64,000 bases of DNA from VRUE01 sp963796705 (GTDB lineage Bacteria; Actinomycetota; Thermoleophilia; Solirubrobacterales; 70-9), in contig CAWCMK010000001.1 in assembly GCA_963796705.1 (NCBI GenBank), forward strand, positions 372,001-436,000, read 5' to 3'. Shown here piece after piece: positions 43,139 to 52,305 of the stretch. A model generated the notes under the pieces. It was not told the origin of the DNA, did no database searches, and worked only from the letters and a program-made list of their open reading frames with translations. Position 1 is the first letter of the stretch. The number at the start of each line of letters is the position of its first letter. The position numbers were made by a program, and so were the translations under genes.

Positions 43139-45463
43139 CTACCGAGATGGGGCACCGGTTCCGCCCGCTGGCCGATACCAATCGACGTAGCGACCGCAGG
43201 CGCGACGCAGCGCCACCACCCGCTCCGGTGCCCTGGGGGTGGCGACAATCGCGCCCAGGGCGGCGATGGGAACGTTTGGCGCCAGCAGCGGATCGTCGAC
43301 TCTGAAGGTGAGAACGGTGGGGTGGCTTGAGCGCACCGTGAGCTCGCCGATCGGCCAGCGCGGCCCCGTGCGATCGAGGTTAGCCGGCAGGAGGGCGACA
43401 AGTCCGGGAGCTGTTACGTGGATCGGGAGGCGGCTGGTGTAGGTGGACTCGAGCAACCAACGCCCCGGGGCGAGGGGTAGTTCGGTGGTCGCGCTCCCGC
43501 CCGGCGGCAGTGTCGGACCCGCTGCTTCGACTGGTCGCCGACGAATGGCCGCGATCCCGCCGCCCCGCAGCACGGCGCGGCCGCGCGCGGTCTGACAGTC
43601 GAGAACCGTCCCCGCCATCCCGCCCTCGGGAAGTATTCGCCGTTCGCGAACCCTGCCGACCCGGCGCCAGAGCTGGTAGTCCTCGGTGGCCTTGACGAGG
43701 TGCATCTGGGGTGGCGGCTGGCTGCCTGCCGGGTCGCGAGGGGTGATCACGTACGGAAACGAGTTGAGCGTGCGTGCATCGAATAGATCGAAGTCGAGGG
43801 GCATACCGGGTTCCCAGTCCTTTTCCGCCCGGATCGGCACTTCGGGTTCGGCGCCGAAAACTCCCGCGGCCACGGGCACCCCAGAAAGCTCCCATTTGAC
43901 GAAATCGTCGTCGCCGAGGAAGAGTGTCCGCCGGTCGTGCAGGAGCGGTCTGAGCTCACGCAGTTCGTCCGCGTGGGCAGTCGGGCCGACCGGACTCCAG
44001 CGCAGCGCCCGAACATCCGAGAGGCCAACTTTGAAGACCAGCACCAGTGCGAGGATCGCCGCCAACCCCCAGGACAGCGGCTGCCCAGGCAGATTCCGGA
44101 ACGGCCACCTGGGCGATCGCGGCAGCTGGTCGGGCAATTGCTCCATCAGCGGCACGACCGCAACCGCCAGGAGCAGCGGCGAGGCGATCACCAGCGCCTT
44201 GGCAGCTACGTAGGGGGACTGGGAGTGCATCGAGACACGCCAGATCAGCATTGCTCCGGCCGCCGCGAGCGGCAGCATCCAGCTCCCCCTGCGCAATAGC
44301 CACCAGGCGCCGACCAAGACCAGCACAAGGACGAAGGCGGTCCACATGCCACCCGTGAAGGCGGGTGCCGCCGGTAACCGGAAGTCCATGTTGTTCCACA
44401 CCCCGAAGGCCTCCCATCCGGGGAGCGGCGCGGCCAGGTTTCCGAGGTTTCCCAGGGGCACGATGATTCCCCCGGCGTCTGAGCTTTCCGATATGAACCG
44501 TGCGATCCGACCCGCCTGGGGAAGGAGCGGGATCACGAATGCGGCGGCACCGATTCCGATCGAAGGCAGTTCTCTGCGAGCATCCCTCAGCAGACCGCCG
44601 ATGCCACGCCGGGTGACCCGCAGCGCCAGCGTCCCAATCAGCCAGAGCCCACCGATCACGACCGGCCACACGAGGCCCGTCACCGAGTAGACACAGACCA
44701 TGCCTCCCATGAGCAGCCCGAGCGGGACCCAGCGGCCGACGCCGAGCCGCGGCCCGTAGTCGCTGAACAGGAGGGCAGTGGCGAGTACCAGGCCAGTCTG
44801 CACGACCTCCTTGAACGAACCCTCACCGTAATAGGCCGCGACCAGAAAAGGCATCCCTATGACCGTTGCCACAAACGCCTGCTTCAGCCACGAAGCTCGG
44901 CGCACCAGCGCCAGAGCCGTCCACGCGTTGAGAATCGGGAGTGCCATCGTCCAACCGGTGAAGGCGTAGTCGACCCGCATATCAAGCCCTCTTGAGATCA
45001 GGGCCACCATGCCGTGGGGACCAAGCGGGTACAGGCCGACCAGTGCCGGATGAAGTGCTTCGGCAGCCTGAGAGAGGTAGGTTTCGACGAACGTCATATG
45101 GGCACCCATGTCGTTATCCATGGAGACCCCGAGGATCCCGCCGTGCCCGACCGCGAGAAACGGGACGAGGACGAGAAACACGACCGGGGCGGCGGCGAGC
45201 AGCCCGGTTATCGGGGGTCGATGCCTCCGCTCCCTCCAGCACCACAAGATGGAGGCGATGGCCATAGCTCCGACGAGCACGGCGACCGGAGCACACCGTC
45301 CCGGAAGCTGGTTCGCCGGCGCGGCGATAAGCATCACAACCGAGATGCCGACCGGTGGGGCGAGCCAACTCCATTCCCGGGCGCCGGCCAGGCGCAGCGC
45401 CGCCTGCCCGATGGAGAGCGACAAAACGCAGGTAACGAAAGTGCTGAGAAGGATGGTGGCCAT
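43139..45463 (-). CDS. large polytopic membrane protein of the glycan locus
   Basis: 774 residues. The N-terminal two thirds (about 1-490) hold roughly 12-14 hydrophobic segments, with a long loop after the fourth containing SMDNDMGAHM, a position where GT-C enzymes keep acidic catalytic residues. The C-terminal third is soluble and beta-rich, probably extracytoplasmic. I do not recognise a family; a polyprenyl-phosphate-sugar-dependent GT-C transferase is a reasonable guess. It lies 9 bp before gmd on the same strand. Confidence 0.7.
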   Translation of the reverse strand: MATILLSTFVTCVLSLSIGQAALRLAGAREWSWLAPPVGISVVMLIAAPANQLPGRCAPVAVLVGAMAIASILWCWRERRHRPPITGLLAAAPVVFLVLVPFLAVGHGGILGVSMDNDMGAHMTFVETYLSQAAEALHPALVGLYPLGPHGMVALISRGLDMRVDYAFTGWTMALPILNAWTALALVRRASWLKQAFVATVIGMPFLVAAYYGEGSFKEVVQTGLVLATALLFSDYGPRLGVGRWVPLGLLMGGMVCVYSVTGLVWPVVIGGLWLIGTLALRVTRRGIGGLLRDARRELPSIGIGAAAFVIPLLPQAGRIARFISESSDAGGIIVPLGNLGNLAAPLPGWEAFGVWNNMDFRLPAAPAFTGGMWTAFVLVLVLVGAWWLLRRGSWMLPLAAAGAMLIWRVSMHSQSPYVAAKALVIASPLLLAVAVVPLMEQLPDQLPRSPRWPFRNLPGQPLSWGLAAILALVLVFKVGLSDVRALRWSPVGPTAHADELRELRPLLHDRRTLFLGDDDFVKWELSGVPVAAGVFGAEPEVPIRAEKDWEPGMPLDFDLFDARTLNSFPYVITPRDPAGSQPPPQMHLVKATEDYQLWRRVGRVRERRILPEGGMAGTVLDCQTARGRAVLRGGGIAAIRRRPVEAAGPTLPPGGSATTELPLAPGRWLLESTYTSRLPIHVTAPGLVALLPANLDRTGPRWPIGELTVRSSHPTVLTFRVDDPLLAPNVPIAALGAIVATPRAPERVVALRRACGRYVDWYRPAGGTGAPSR

Positions 45464-45702
45464 GCTCGATTTAGCTGTGTGGAAACGACCCGAGCTCCGC
45501 AGCGACTCTCAACCCCGCTCCGTCACCGAGCCCGAAGGTAAGGAAGCCGCGGGGATAGCGCCAAACGCGTCGTCGAAATGCCAACAAACCAACGGTCGCT
45601 CGTGAAATCCGAGCCGATTCGGATACCAATCGGATCCGAGCAACAGGGGTTTGCGCTGACGACCGATATGGGCCGCAGACCGCCCGCCGCCTGTACCGAA
45701 TC
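45464..45702 (-). promoter_or_regulatory. AT-richer intergenic region with clustered ATCCGA/TCGGAT palindromes
   Basis: A 239-bp gap inside the minus-strand run, less GC-rich than its surroundings. ATCCGA (45607-45612) faces TCGGAT (45619-45624), CCGATT (45614-45619) faces AATCGG (45628-45633), and TCGGATCCGA (45630-45639) is a perfect palindrome. This nest of one hexamer in both orientations looks like an operator or structured leader, probably serving the membrane-protein and gmd genes. No protein gene is visible. Confidence 0.4.
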
Positions 45703-46419
45703 TCAGTTAAGCCGCGGCCCATACTCCAGCCCAATCACAAGATTTGTTGTCACGAACGGAATCCGAAACGGGAAGAATGTTCTACTCCTCAGTGTGAACT
45801 CTCGATCACACTCCCCCATAATTTCCGACGGAACGTTTATGTGCTCACATGCAATGAACCAGTCATAGCTCATCCCGTAGCGTCTTTCAAAGACCCGCTG
45901 GGCGCTGATTCTGCGCGCGAGGGCGTAGGCCAAGCCTCCCTCGCAGGGGATCATCGCGATCAGCCTTCCGTCATCCTTCACTAGGCGGCGAATCTCGCGC
46001 AGCGCGGCGGGCAGGTTGGGGAGATGCTCTAGAACGTGGATCGCCATCACTCGATCGAACGAGGCATCCGGGAACGGCAGTCCCTCCTGGCAGTCACCTA
46101 CGACGACCTCCACTGTCGGATGGCGGCGTTGAATCTCCTCTGCCATTGGCTCACGCAGCTCGTTGCACACGTACTCTCCCGGCTCGGGCGTCAGCTCGAA
46201 CTCAAGGTGCTCGCCCAGGCCTGCTCCGATCTCCAGGGTGCGCTCACCGCTGCTGGCAAACTTGGCCGGCCAGCCGTGGTTGAACTTCTCGATGGCGCCG
46301 TAATTTCTCGGCAGCACTGTGTGCCAGTGGGCTACGAAATCTTCCCGAACTCGTTGCTGCTCCTCGGTGAGCTCCGGGAGGATCTTGGGCCACTTTGATT
46401 TGGGCTGACCTGCGCTCAA
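45703..46419 (-). CDS. class I SAM-dependent methyltransferase
   Basis: 238 residues from the TTG at 46419, chosen because AAGGAGGT lies 9 nt upstream; the ATG at 46470 would sit inside the preceding gene. Motif I reads LEIGAGLGEHL, followed by GDCQEGLPFPDASFD and HVLEHLPN, the Methyltransf_11 layout. It probably methylates a sugar or its carrier. Composition is less GC-rich than the neighbours, including ATT- and AAA-containing codons, which hints at a separate origin. Confidence 0.85.
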   Translation of the reverse strand: MSAGQPKSKWPKILPELTEEQQRVREDFVAHWHTVLPRNYGAIEKFNHGWPAKFASSGERTLEIGAGLGEHLEFELTPEPGEYVCNELREPMAEEIQRRHPTVEVVVGDCQEGLPFPDASFDRVMAIHVLEHLPNLPAALREIRRLVKDDGRLIAMIPCEGGLAYALARRISAQRVFERRYGMSYDWFIACEHINVPSEIMGECDREFTLRSRTFFPFRIPFVTTNLVIGLEYGPRLN

Positions 46420-46444
46420 AACAGGGACACCTCCTTGCAGGCGG

Positions 46445-47317
46445 TCAACGGTCTCCCCACTCCATGTCACGGTCCGCGGGTACGATGCGTCTCAGCGTGT
46501 ATAGGTCGGAGTCGAGGTCCGCACGATGTTCGGGGAATTCATTCCAGGGGTCCCAGATCGCGCTGATCAACTTGCCACTGATACCGTCGCTTGACGCCGA
46601 GGCCAGCCAGACGGCGAGGCGGGCACCGTGTTCAAGCGGAGTGCCGCCCGAGCGCTGCTGCTCCAGCGCCCGCTGATGGAAGGCCTCCCCCACCGCCTGC
46701 GGGCCGGCCTCGAGAACCTCGTCAAGCATCCGCGTATTGAGCGCGCCGGGGGCGATCGCGTTGACGTCGACGCCATCGTTTCGGAGCTCAAGCCCCAGCG
46801 TCTCGACAAAGCGAACCACCGCCGCCTTGGAGGCCGCGTAGGCACTGAGCCCGGGTAGCGGCGAGGTAGCGCCACCGCCCGAAAGCTGAATGATCTTTCC
46901 ATTACTGCTTCGTTTCAGGTGTGGGATCAGCGCCCGCGCCGGCAACACCGAGCCCATCAAGTTGATCTCGATGGTCCGTACCCACTGTTCCCAATCAACA
47001 GTCTCGACCGCGCCCTTCGGACCATAGACACCCGCGTTGTTAACGAGAATCGAGAGGTCGGGGAAATGATCGCGGACGCTCGTGACGAGGGTTTCGACCT
47101 GGCCTGGGTCAGAGACGTCCGCAACCGCAGCCCCCACACGAGCCGCCTCACCCGCCCGAGAGATGAGCTCCTCTCTCGCCTGGGCAATGGCCGTCTCATC
47201 CCTGGCGCAGACGAAAACGTTCGCGCCTGCATCGAGATAGTGGCGGGCGATTTCGAGGCCGAGGCCCTGGCTCGCACCTGTGATCAGGGCACTGCGGCCA
47301 ACAAGCTCGCCGCTCAT
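46445..47317 (-). CDS. short-chain dehydrogenase/reductase
   Basis: 290 residues, classical SDR. TGASQGLGLEIA (14-25) binds NAD(P), NNAG follows, and Tyr-x3-Lys is in YAASKAAVVRF with the catalytic Ser upstream. It probably reduces a keto-sugar nucleotide made in this operon. It overlaps the dehydrogenase-like gene by 4 bp, so it may act on that protein's product. Confidence 0.87.
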   Translation of the reverse strand: MSGELVGRSALITGASQGLGLEIARHYLDAGANVFVCARDETAIAQAREELISRAGEAARVGAAVADVSDPGQVETLVTSVRDHFPDLSILVNNAGVYGPKGAVETVDWEQWVRTIEINLMGSVLPARALIPHLKRSSNGKIIQLSGGGATSPLPGLSAYAASKAAVVRFVETLGLELRNDGVDVNAIAPGALNTRMLDEVLEAGPQAVGEAFHQRALEQQRSGGTPLEHGARLAVWLASASSDGISGKLISAIWDPWNEFPEHRADLDSDLYTLRRIVPADRDMEWGDR

Positions 47318-48666
47318 GTCGGCCGCACACCCACGCGTGCATAGGCGATCTCGGGATCAGATCCGAGATTCGACTCGACATGGCCACCCGCGTCGAGGAC
47401 CACCGGGCTGCTCATCGCTTCCCTAACCGCTTTGGGGGGCAGATCGCGGTACTCAGGCCAGGGGGTGCAGAGGATGGCGGCGGCGGCGTCGCGGGCCGCC
47501 GAAAGCGGCCCATCGCAGAGCTCAATGTCTTGCCCGATACCCTCTGGCAGAGCCGAGATTGCGGGGTCGTGCGCGCGCACCAGGGCGCCCTGATTCACCA
47601 GCCAGCGGCAGAGTTCGAGCGCCGAGGAACGGCGCAGGGTGTCGGTTCCCGGTTTGTAGGTCAGTCCCCAGACGGCGATGCGAGTACCGCGCAGGGCATT
47701 GCCGTTGGCGGCACCGGGGCCCAGCAGGTCGACCAGTACCCGGCGCGCCCACTGGCGATGGGCGTCGTTGCTATCCGCCACTGCACCGAACAGGCGAGCC
47801 GAGGTGTGGTGCTCGTCGGCGAGCCGACGCAGCGAGACTATGTCGCGTGCGAGAGTTCCGCCGGCGAACGCGTCACCGGGGCTCAGGTAGGAGCGCGGGC
47901 CGATCCGGACGTCGCTCTTCACGCCCCGCGAGACCTCCGAGGCGTCGGCTCCAACGGCCTCACACAGCTCGGCGATCTCATTGATGAAGGCGACCGAGGT
48001 AGCAAGAAAGCCGTTCAGCGCATGCTTGGTCATCTCCGCAGACTCCACGCCCATCCATTCGACGTTGTCGGTGAAGGGAGCGAGCAGGGATGCCAGGCGA
48101 ACCTGCGCCTCCTGATCGCGGGCGCCTGCCGTGAAACGCTCCGGGGAACGGAAACTATCCAACGCCTTGCCCAGGCGGAGGTTCTCGGGTACGCAGGCAA
48201 AGTGCAGATCGGATCTACCGGACCCCTCGAGCAGGCCTTCGAGCCGAGCGACGCTGCCAACCGGCAGTTGCGATGAGACGACAACCGCGGTGTTGCTCGA
48301 CACGAGCGGCAGGACCCGCCGTGCCTGCTCGATCACCCAGTCCGAGTCGGCGCGGTCCTCCTCATCTACCGGGGTGTCGAAGGTGACCCAGAGGACCTCG
48401 ACCTTGGCAAGCTCCTCGGCCTCGACCCCGCAGAAGCGCAACCGCCGGGCCTCCTGGCCGGCGCCGATCAACTCGGCGAGACCGGGCTCGGCGACCGGAA
48501 CCTCGCCGCGGCGCAGAGTCTCGACGAGCGCGGGGTCCGGATCGAATCCCACTACGTTGAAGCCCGCCTCGGCCAGGCAGGCCGCGATGACACCGCCCAG
48601 GTGCCAGAGACCGAGTACGCCGATTCGCAGGGGTTCTAGCCCACCTGTTGCCCCGCCGCCTCTCAT
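47314..48666 (-). CDS. UDP-glucose/GDP-mannose dehydrogenase homologue without the catalytic Cys
   Basis: 450 residues with the full three-part fold: N-terminal NAD domain (GVLGLWHLGGVIAACLAEAGF, 16-36), central helix with AEMTKHALNGFLAT keeping Lys214 and Asn218, and C-terminal domain (WGLTYKPGTDTLRRS). The active-site block, normally GGSCFPKD, reads GGTLARD, so the nucleophilic Cys is Thr271. Two-step oxidation to a uronic acid needs that Cys. This protein may do a single oxidation or a redox-neutral step, or only bind substrate. It lies in the heptose operon. Confidence 0.85.
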   Translation of the reverse strand: MRGGGATGGLEPLRIGVLGLWHLGGVIAACLAEAGFNVVGFDPDPALVETLRRGEVPVAEPGLAELIGAGQEARRLRFCGVEAEELAKVEVLWVTFDTPVDEEDRADSDWVIEQARRVLPLVSSNTAVVVSSQLPVGSVARLEGLLEGSGRSDLHFACVPENLRLGKALDSFRSPERFTAGARDQEAQVRLASLLAPFTDNVEWMGVESAEMTKHALNGFLATSVAFINEIAELCEAVGADASEVSRGVKSDVRIGPRSYLSPGDAFAGGTLARDIVSLRRLADEHHTSARLFGAVADSNDAHRQWARRVLVDLLGPGAANGNALRGTRIAVWGLTYKPGTDTLRRSSALELCRWLVNQGALVRAHDPAISALPEGIGQDIELCDGPLSAARDAAAAILCTPWPEYRDLPPKAVREAMSSPVVLDAGGHVESNLGSDPEIAYARVGVRPT

Positions 48667-48678
48667 CTCGGCGGCATC

Positions 48679-49422
48679 CTAGCCAGACGACCCTTCGCTG
48701 CCGCTCGCCGCCTCGCTGCGCAGGAAGGCATCGGCTTCTGCGAGCGCGGCGGGTGTACCGATCTCGAAGAAGCGCTCCTGCGCCTCATAGCCGCACAGCA
48801 ACCCCGCGCTGGCAAGCTTGCGGTAGAGCGCCGAGAGGTCGGACTCCCAGTCGGGAACCGCCTCGATTGCGGCCGCCGTCAGTCCCCCGAGTCCGTAATC
48901 GATCCACTCCATCTCCCGGGTAGGTGCAGTCTTGTCGTAGGCGACAACGCGACCGTCGGCAAACAGCGTATTGGAGGTGTCCCAGCGCCCTTCATTGCGC
49001 AGCACAGCCATCACCGCCGGCAGCCCACTTGCCTCCCAAGTACGGGCGACATCCGCATAATCGATTCGCAGGTAGGTGTCCCCGTAGAGGACAAGAAACC
49101 GATCCCCAAGCAGCGCACGCGAACGCCTGATCGCGCCAAGAGTGCCATCAAGCTCGGGTGCATCGTAGCTGTAGCGGATCTCGATCCCGAAGCACTCACT
49201 CCCGATCCGCTGCTCGACTCGCTCGCCGAGGTAGCCGACGCACAGCACCACGCGTTGGGCACCGCAGCCGGCCAACAACCGCAGCTGGTGGATCAGAAAC
49301 GGCTCTCCTGCCACCTCGAGCAGCGGCTTGGGTGTGTCGCGGACACGCTCGCCAAGCCGGGTCCCAAGTCCCCCGGCGAGAATGCAGACCGGCGGCAATG
49401 ACGATTTCGGTAAGGCGCTCAC
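48679..49422 (-). CDS. hddC: heptose-1-phosphate guanylyltransferase-type nucleotidyltransferase
   Basis: 247 residues. ILAGGLGTRLGERVRDTPKPLLEVAGEPF is the nucleotidyltransferase signature, and VLYGDTYLRID holds the metal-binding Asp. The family HddC/GmhC/RmlA-like joins GTP to D-glycero-alpha-D-manno-heptose 1-phosphate. The GTP and heptose assignment rests on the presence of gmhA, gmhB and hddA in the same operon. It starts in an overlap with the GT2 gene. Confidence 0.8.
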   Translation of the reverse strand: MSALPKSSLPPVCILAGGLGTRLGERVRDTPKPLLEVAGEPFLIHQLRLLAGCGAQRVVLCVGYLGERVEQRIGSECFGIEIRYSYDAPELDGTLGAIRRSRALLGDRFLVLYGDTYLRIDYADVARTWEASGLPAVMAVLRNEGRWDTSNTLFADGRVVAYDKTAPTREMEWIDYGLGGLTAAAIEAVPDWESDLSALYRKLASAGLLCGYEAQERFFEIGTPAALAEADAFLRSEAASGSEGSSG

Positions 49423-50378
49423 ATCCCGCTGTCATCCCAGCCCAGCCGTGATTGCACGAAGTACTTGGGACGGCGACGAACCTCGTCGTAAATCCGCCCG
49501 ACATACTCGCCCATTATTCCCAGAGAGAGCAGCTGGATGCCGCTGAAGAAGCAGAGCAATATCACGATCGTCGGATTGCCGATCGGAAACGGAGCGCCCG
49601 CCAACTTCAATCCGAAGTACACAACTCCGAGAAGGAACGCGAACGCTGAGAGCAACACGCCGCCGATCGAAATTAGCTGCAACGGGTAGCGCGAAAAGCC
49701 GACGACCCCGTTGAGCCCGATCAGCAGTGAGCCCCAGAAGCGGTTGTACTTGCTGGCCCCGGCGGCACGCGGGTCGCGGTCATACAGGACGCTGGTCTGC
49801 GGGAAGCCGACGAAGCCCACAAGGCCGCGAAGGAATCCGTGGCTCTCCTCAAGGGCGACGACGTGCCCGACCACCCGGCGGCTCATCAGGCGAAAGTCCC
49901 CGGTGTTCGGCGGGATCTCGACTTCGGCAATCCGCTTGATCACCCGGTAGCCGAGCGCGGAGACGATCCGCTTCGGCAGCGTCTCCCCGGCTCGAGTGCG
50001 TCGCTGCGCGAAGACGACCTCGAACCCCTCCCGCCAGCGGGCGACCATATCGGCGATCACCTCGGGCGGGTCCTGCAGGTCGCAGTCGATAACCACGACG
50101 GCGTCCCCTGCCGCCGCCTCCATTCCCGCCAGCGTCGCCATCGGCTGCCCGACCCTGCGGGAGAAGCGCAGCATCTTCACTCGCGGGTCGCGCTCATGCA
50201 GTTCCTCGATCGCGATCTCGGTGCGATCGGTGCATGGATCGACCGCAAAGATCAGCTCCCAATCCATCCCCAGGGGCTCAATCACCCGGCTCAACCGCTC
50301 GTGGACACGGGCGATGTTGTCCTCCTCGTTGTAGGTGGGGACGACCACGCTCAGCAGCTCACCCCTGTTCTCGGTCAT
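49419..50378 (-). CDS. GT2 polyprenyl-phosphate glycosyltransferase (GtrB-like)
   Basis: 319 residues from the ATG at 50378, in an ATGA overlap with the methyltransferase stop. VVVPTYNEEDNIARVHERL, DPCTDRT and DCDLQDPPEVI are the GtrB/DPM1 motifs. Two C-terminal TM helices (about 228-250 and 260-285) and the EYVGRIYDEVRRRP tail match GtrB-type enzymes, which load a sugar onto undecaprenyl phosphate. The product would feed a GT-C transferase such as the large membrane proteins nearby. Confidence 0.92.
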   Translation of the reverse strand: MTENRGELLSVVVPTYNEEDNIARVHERLSRVIEPLGMDWELIFAVDPCTDRTEIAIEELHERDPRVKMLRFSRRVGQPMATLAGMEAAAGDAVVVIDCDLQDPPEVIADMVARWREGFEVVFAQRRTRAGETLPKRIVSALGYRVIKRIAEVEIPPNTGDFRLMSRRVVGHVVALEESHGFLRGLVGFVGFPQTSVLYDRDPRAAGASKYNRFWGSLLIGLNGVVGFSRYPLQLISIGGVLLSAFAFLLGVVYFGLKLAGAPFPIGNPTIVILLCFFSGIQLLSLGIMGEYVGRIYDEVRRRPKYFVQSRLGWDDSGM

Positions 50379-51283
50379 CGCGAACGCTCCGGACGCCCCA
50401 GGACCGTGAGTCCTCGGATGCCAAAGGGCAGCCGGACGCCGCGGCGAAGCAGCGCCCGCTCGAGATCGCAGGCTCGGGCGCCGAGCCACGAGTTCCGGGT
50501 GGCATCGATGTCGTGGGCGACGCGTTCCTCGAGCGCGGCTCCGCGCAGTTCGCCAAACCGCCTCCGGTTTCGCTTTTTGACAACCCAGAAGGCGGGGTAA
50601 AGGGGGGCACCCAAGTAGGCGGATTCGAGCACCTCGAGGCCGGCGCTGCGGGCCTTGGTTGCCAGCTCACCTCGCGCGTAGCGCCTTTCGTGGCCGAGGA
50701 AGCGGTCGTAGTAATCGTAGGTCCCGGGTCCGGTGGGCACGACGATCACCGCCCGGCCTCCCGGCCTTAGAACGCGGCGAATCTCACGCAGGGCAGCCAC
50801 GTCATCGGACACGTGCTCGAGCAGGTTGGCGCTGACGATCGCCGCAGCCCCAGCATCGGCCATCGGCAGGGCGCAGACATCTGCCCGCAGGAGCCTGACC
50901 TGCGGCAGAAGCTCGTGGGCCTTGCTCAGCCCGGGTGCGATGAGGTCGACCCCGAACAGGCGCGCGCGCGGATAGGCCGCGGCGAGGTCCTCGAGCAGGT
51001 ACCCGGTCGAGCAGCCAAGATCGACGATCGCATCTCCTGGTCCGAGCTCGCCGACCCGTTCGACGATCGAACGACGTGTCCAGACGTCGATGAAGTGGTC
51101 GCGGCTGCTCTCCTGATGCAGCTCCTCGAGCTCGTCGGACCAGTTGACCGCTGCATCCTCCTCGACGTAGGAGAGATAGGGAGCGACGCGGCCGTCGGCC
51201 AGCCTCCAGCCCCGATCGAAGGGCGGCAGCCGCCCGACGCCTGGCGGCGGCCTGAGGTTGCTAGCGGTGGCCGCCTGGCTCAT
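50375..51283 (-). CDS. class I SAM-dependent methyltransferase
   Basis: 302 residues. Motif I is VDLGCSTGYLLEDLA, followed by FGVDLIAPGL, RADVCALPMAD and NLLEHVSDDV. A basic C-terminal extension of about 90 residues follows the catalytic domain. It probably O-methylates a sugar of the glycan. It overlaps both neighbours by 4 bp. Confidence 0.87.
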   Translation of the reverse strand: MSQAATASNLRPPPGVGRLPPFDRGWRLADGRVAPYLSYVEEDAAVNWSDELEELHQESSRDHFIDVWTRRSIVERVGELGPGDAIVDLGCSTGYLLEDLAAAYPRARLFGVDLIAPGLSKAHELLPQVRLLRADVCALPMADAGAAAIVSANLLEHVSDDVAALREIRRVLRPGGRAVIVVPTGPGTYDYYDRFLGHERRYARGELATKARSAGLEVLESAYLGAPLYPAFWVVKKRNRRRFGELRGAALEERVAHDIDATRNSWLGARACDLERALLRRGVRLPFGIRGLTVLGRPERSR

Positions 51284-52305
51284 CCACTCACCGCCTCGCG
51301 CATCACCGCGTACTCGCTGCGCGCATAGGCGGCCTCAACCTGAGTCCAGGCGTAGCGCGCGTCGCCAAGGTCGCCGCTAAAGGGATCGCCGCCCTCGAGC
51401 GCCTCCGCAACGTGCTCCCACTCCCGCCGCCAGGATGTGTCCTCTGCCGGATAGGTGACCTCCTCCAGCTCTGGGGGACCGAGGTCGGGACTCATCCGGT
51501 AGATGCGCAACCTCTGCGGACCGTAGCTGCGCACCAGACCGTCGACCTGCAGCTTGGCGGTGCGGCAGTAGATCTCCAGCGAGAAGAGATTCTTCCACTC
51601 GGTCCAGGTGACGTGGAGCATCGCCCAGGGCGCGCTGCGGCCGATCTCCTCGCCGAGGATAAGGGCCGCGTTGTCCTCCACAGGCATATCCCAGAACTGG
51701 GTCCGAAGCAGCGCGGAATGAAGCGGCAGGGAGCCGGCGATCCAGTGACTGAGGTCGAGCAGGTGCATCCCCTGATCGATCAGCTCCCCGCCCCCCGAGC
51801 GCACGGGGTCCGCTCGCCACTCCCGCTCGTAGCCTGGCCTGCCGCCGTGACCATAGCGCGCTCGCAGATTCAGCAGCTGACCGTGAGCCCCGGAATGGAC
51901 CTCCGCCGCGGCCCGCGCGATCCCCGGATGGAAGCGGTGGTTGAAGCCCACCTTCACCCGGTGACCGGTGCGCTGCTGGGCGTCCAGCAGACGCTCTATC
52001 TGGGCGGTTCCGAGGCCGGCCGGCTTCTCGACCAGGACATCGGCGCCGGCCTCGAGGGCGAGCTCGGAGAGCTCGGCGAGGTGATTGTGTGGGGTCGCGA
52101 CGACCACCACCTGGGGACCGTCACCGAGAAGCGCGTCTACGCTCTCACTGGCCGCGCCGCCATGATCGCGGCTCAGTGCAGCGGCCGCCTCGGGGACTGG
52201 ATCGAAGCAACCGACCAGGACGTCGTCCTCTCCCAGTGCCTCGGCGCGCTTGCGTCCGATAAGACCGCAGCCAACGATCGCCACGCGCAGCCCGGCGCGG
52301 CTCAC
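51280..52305 (-). CDS. Gfo/Idh/MocA-family sugar oxidoreductase
   Basis: 341 residues. VAIVGCGLIGRKRAEAL binds NAD(P) and VLVEKPAG is the EKP motif with the catalytic Lys of this family. The C-terminal half is the beta-sheet substrate domain. In nucleotide-sugar clusters, members oxidise or reduce ring carbons, often C3. The exact sugar is unknown; a GDP-heptose derivative is likely from context. Confidence 0.85.
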   Translation of the reverse strand: MSRAGLRVAIVGCGLIGRKRAEALGEDDVLVGCFDPVPEAAAALSRDHGGAASESVDALLGDGPQVVVVATPHNHLAELSELALEAGADVLVEKPAGLGTAQIERLLDAQQRTGHRVKVGFNHRFHPGIARAAAEVHSGAHGQLLNLRARYGHGGRPGYEREWRADPVRSGGGELIDQGMHLLDLSHWIAGSLPLHSALLRTQFWDMPVEDNAALILGEEIGRSAPWAMLHVTWTEWKNLFSLEIYCRTAKLQVDGLVRSYGPQRLRIYRMSPDLGPPELEEVTYPAEDTSWRREWEHVAEALEGGDPFSGDLGDARYAWTQVEAAYARSEYAVMREAVSG

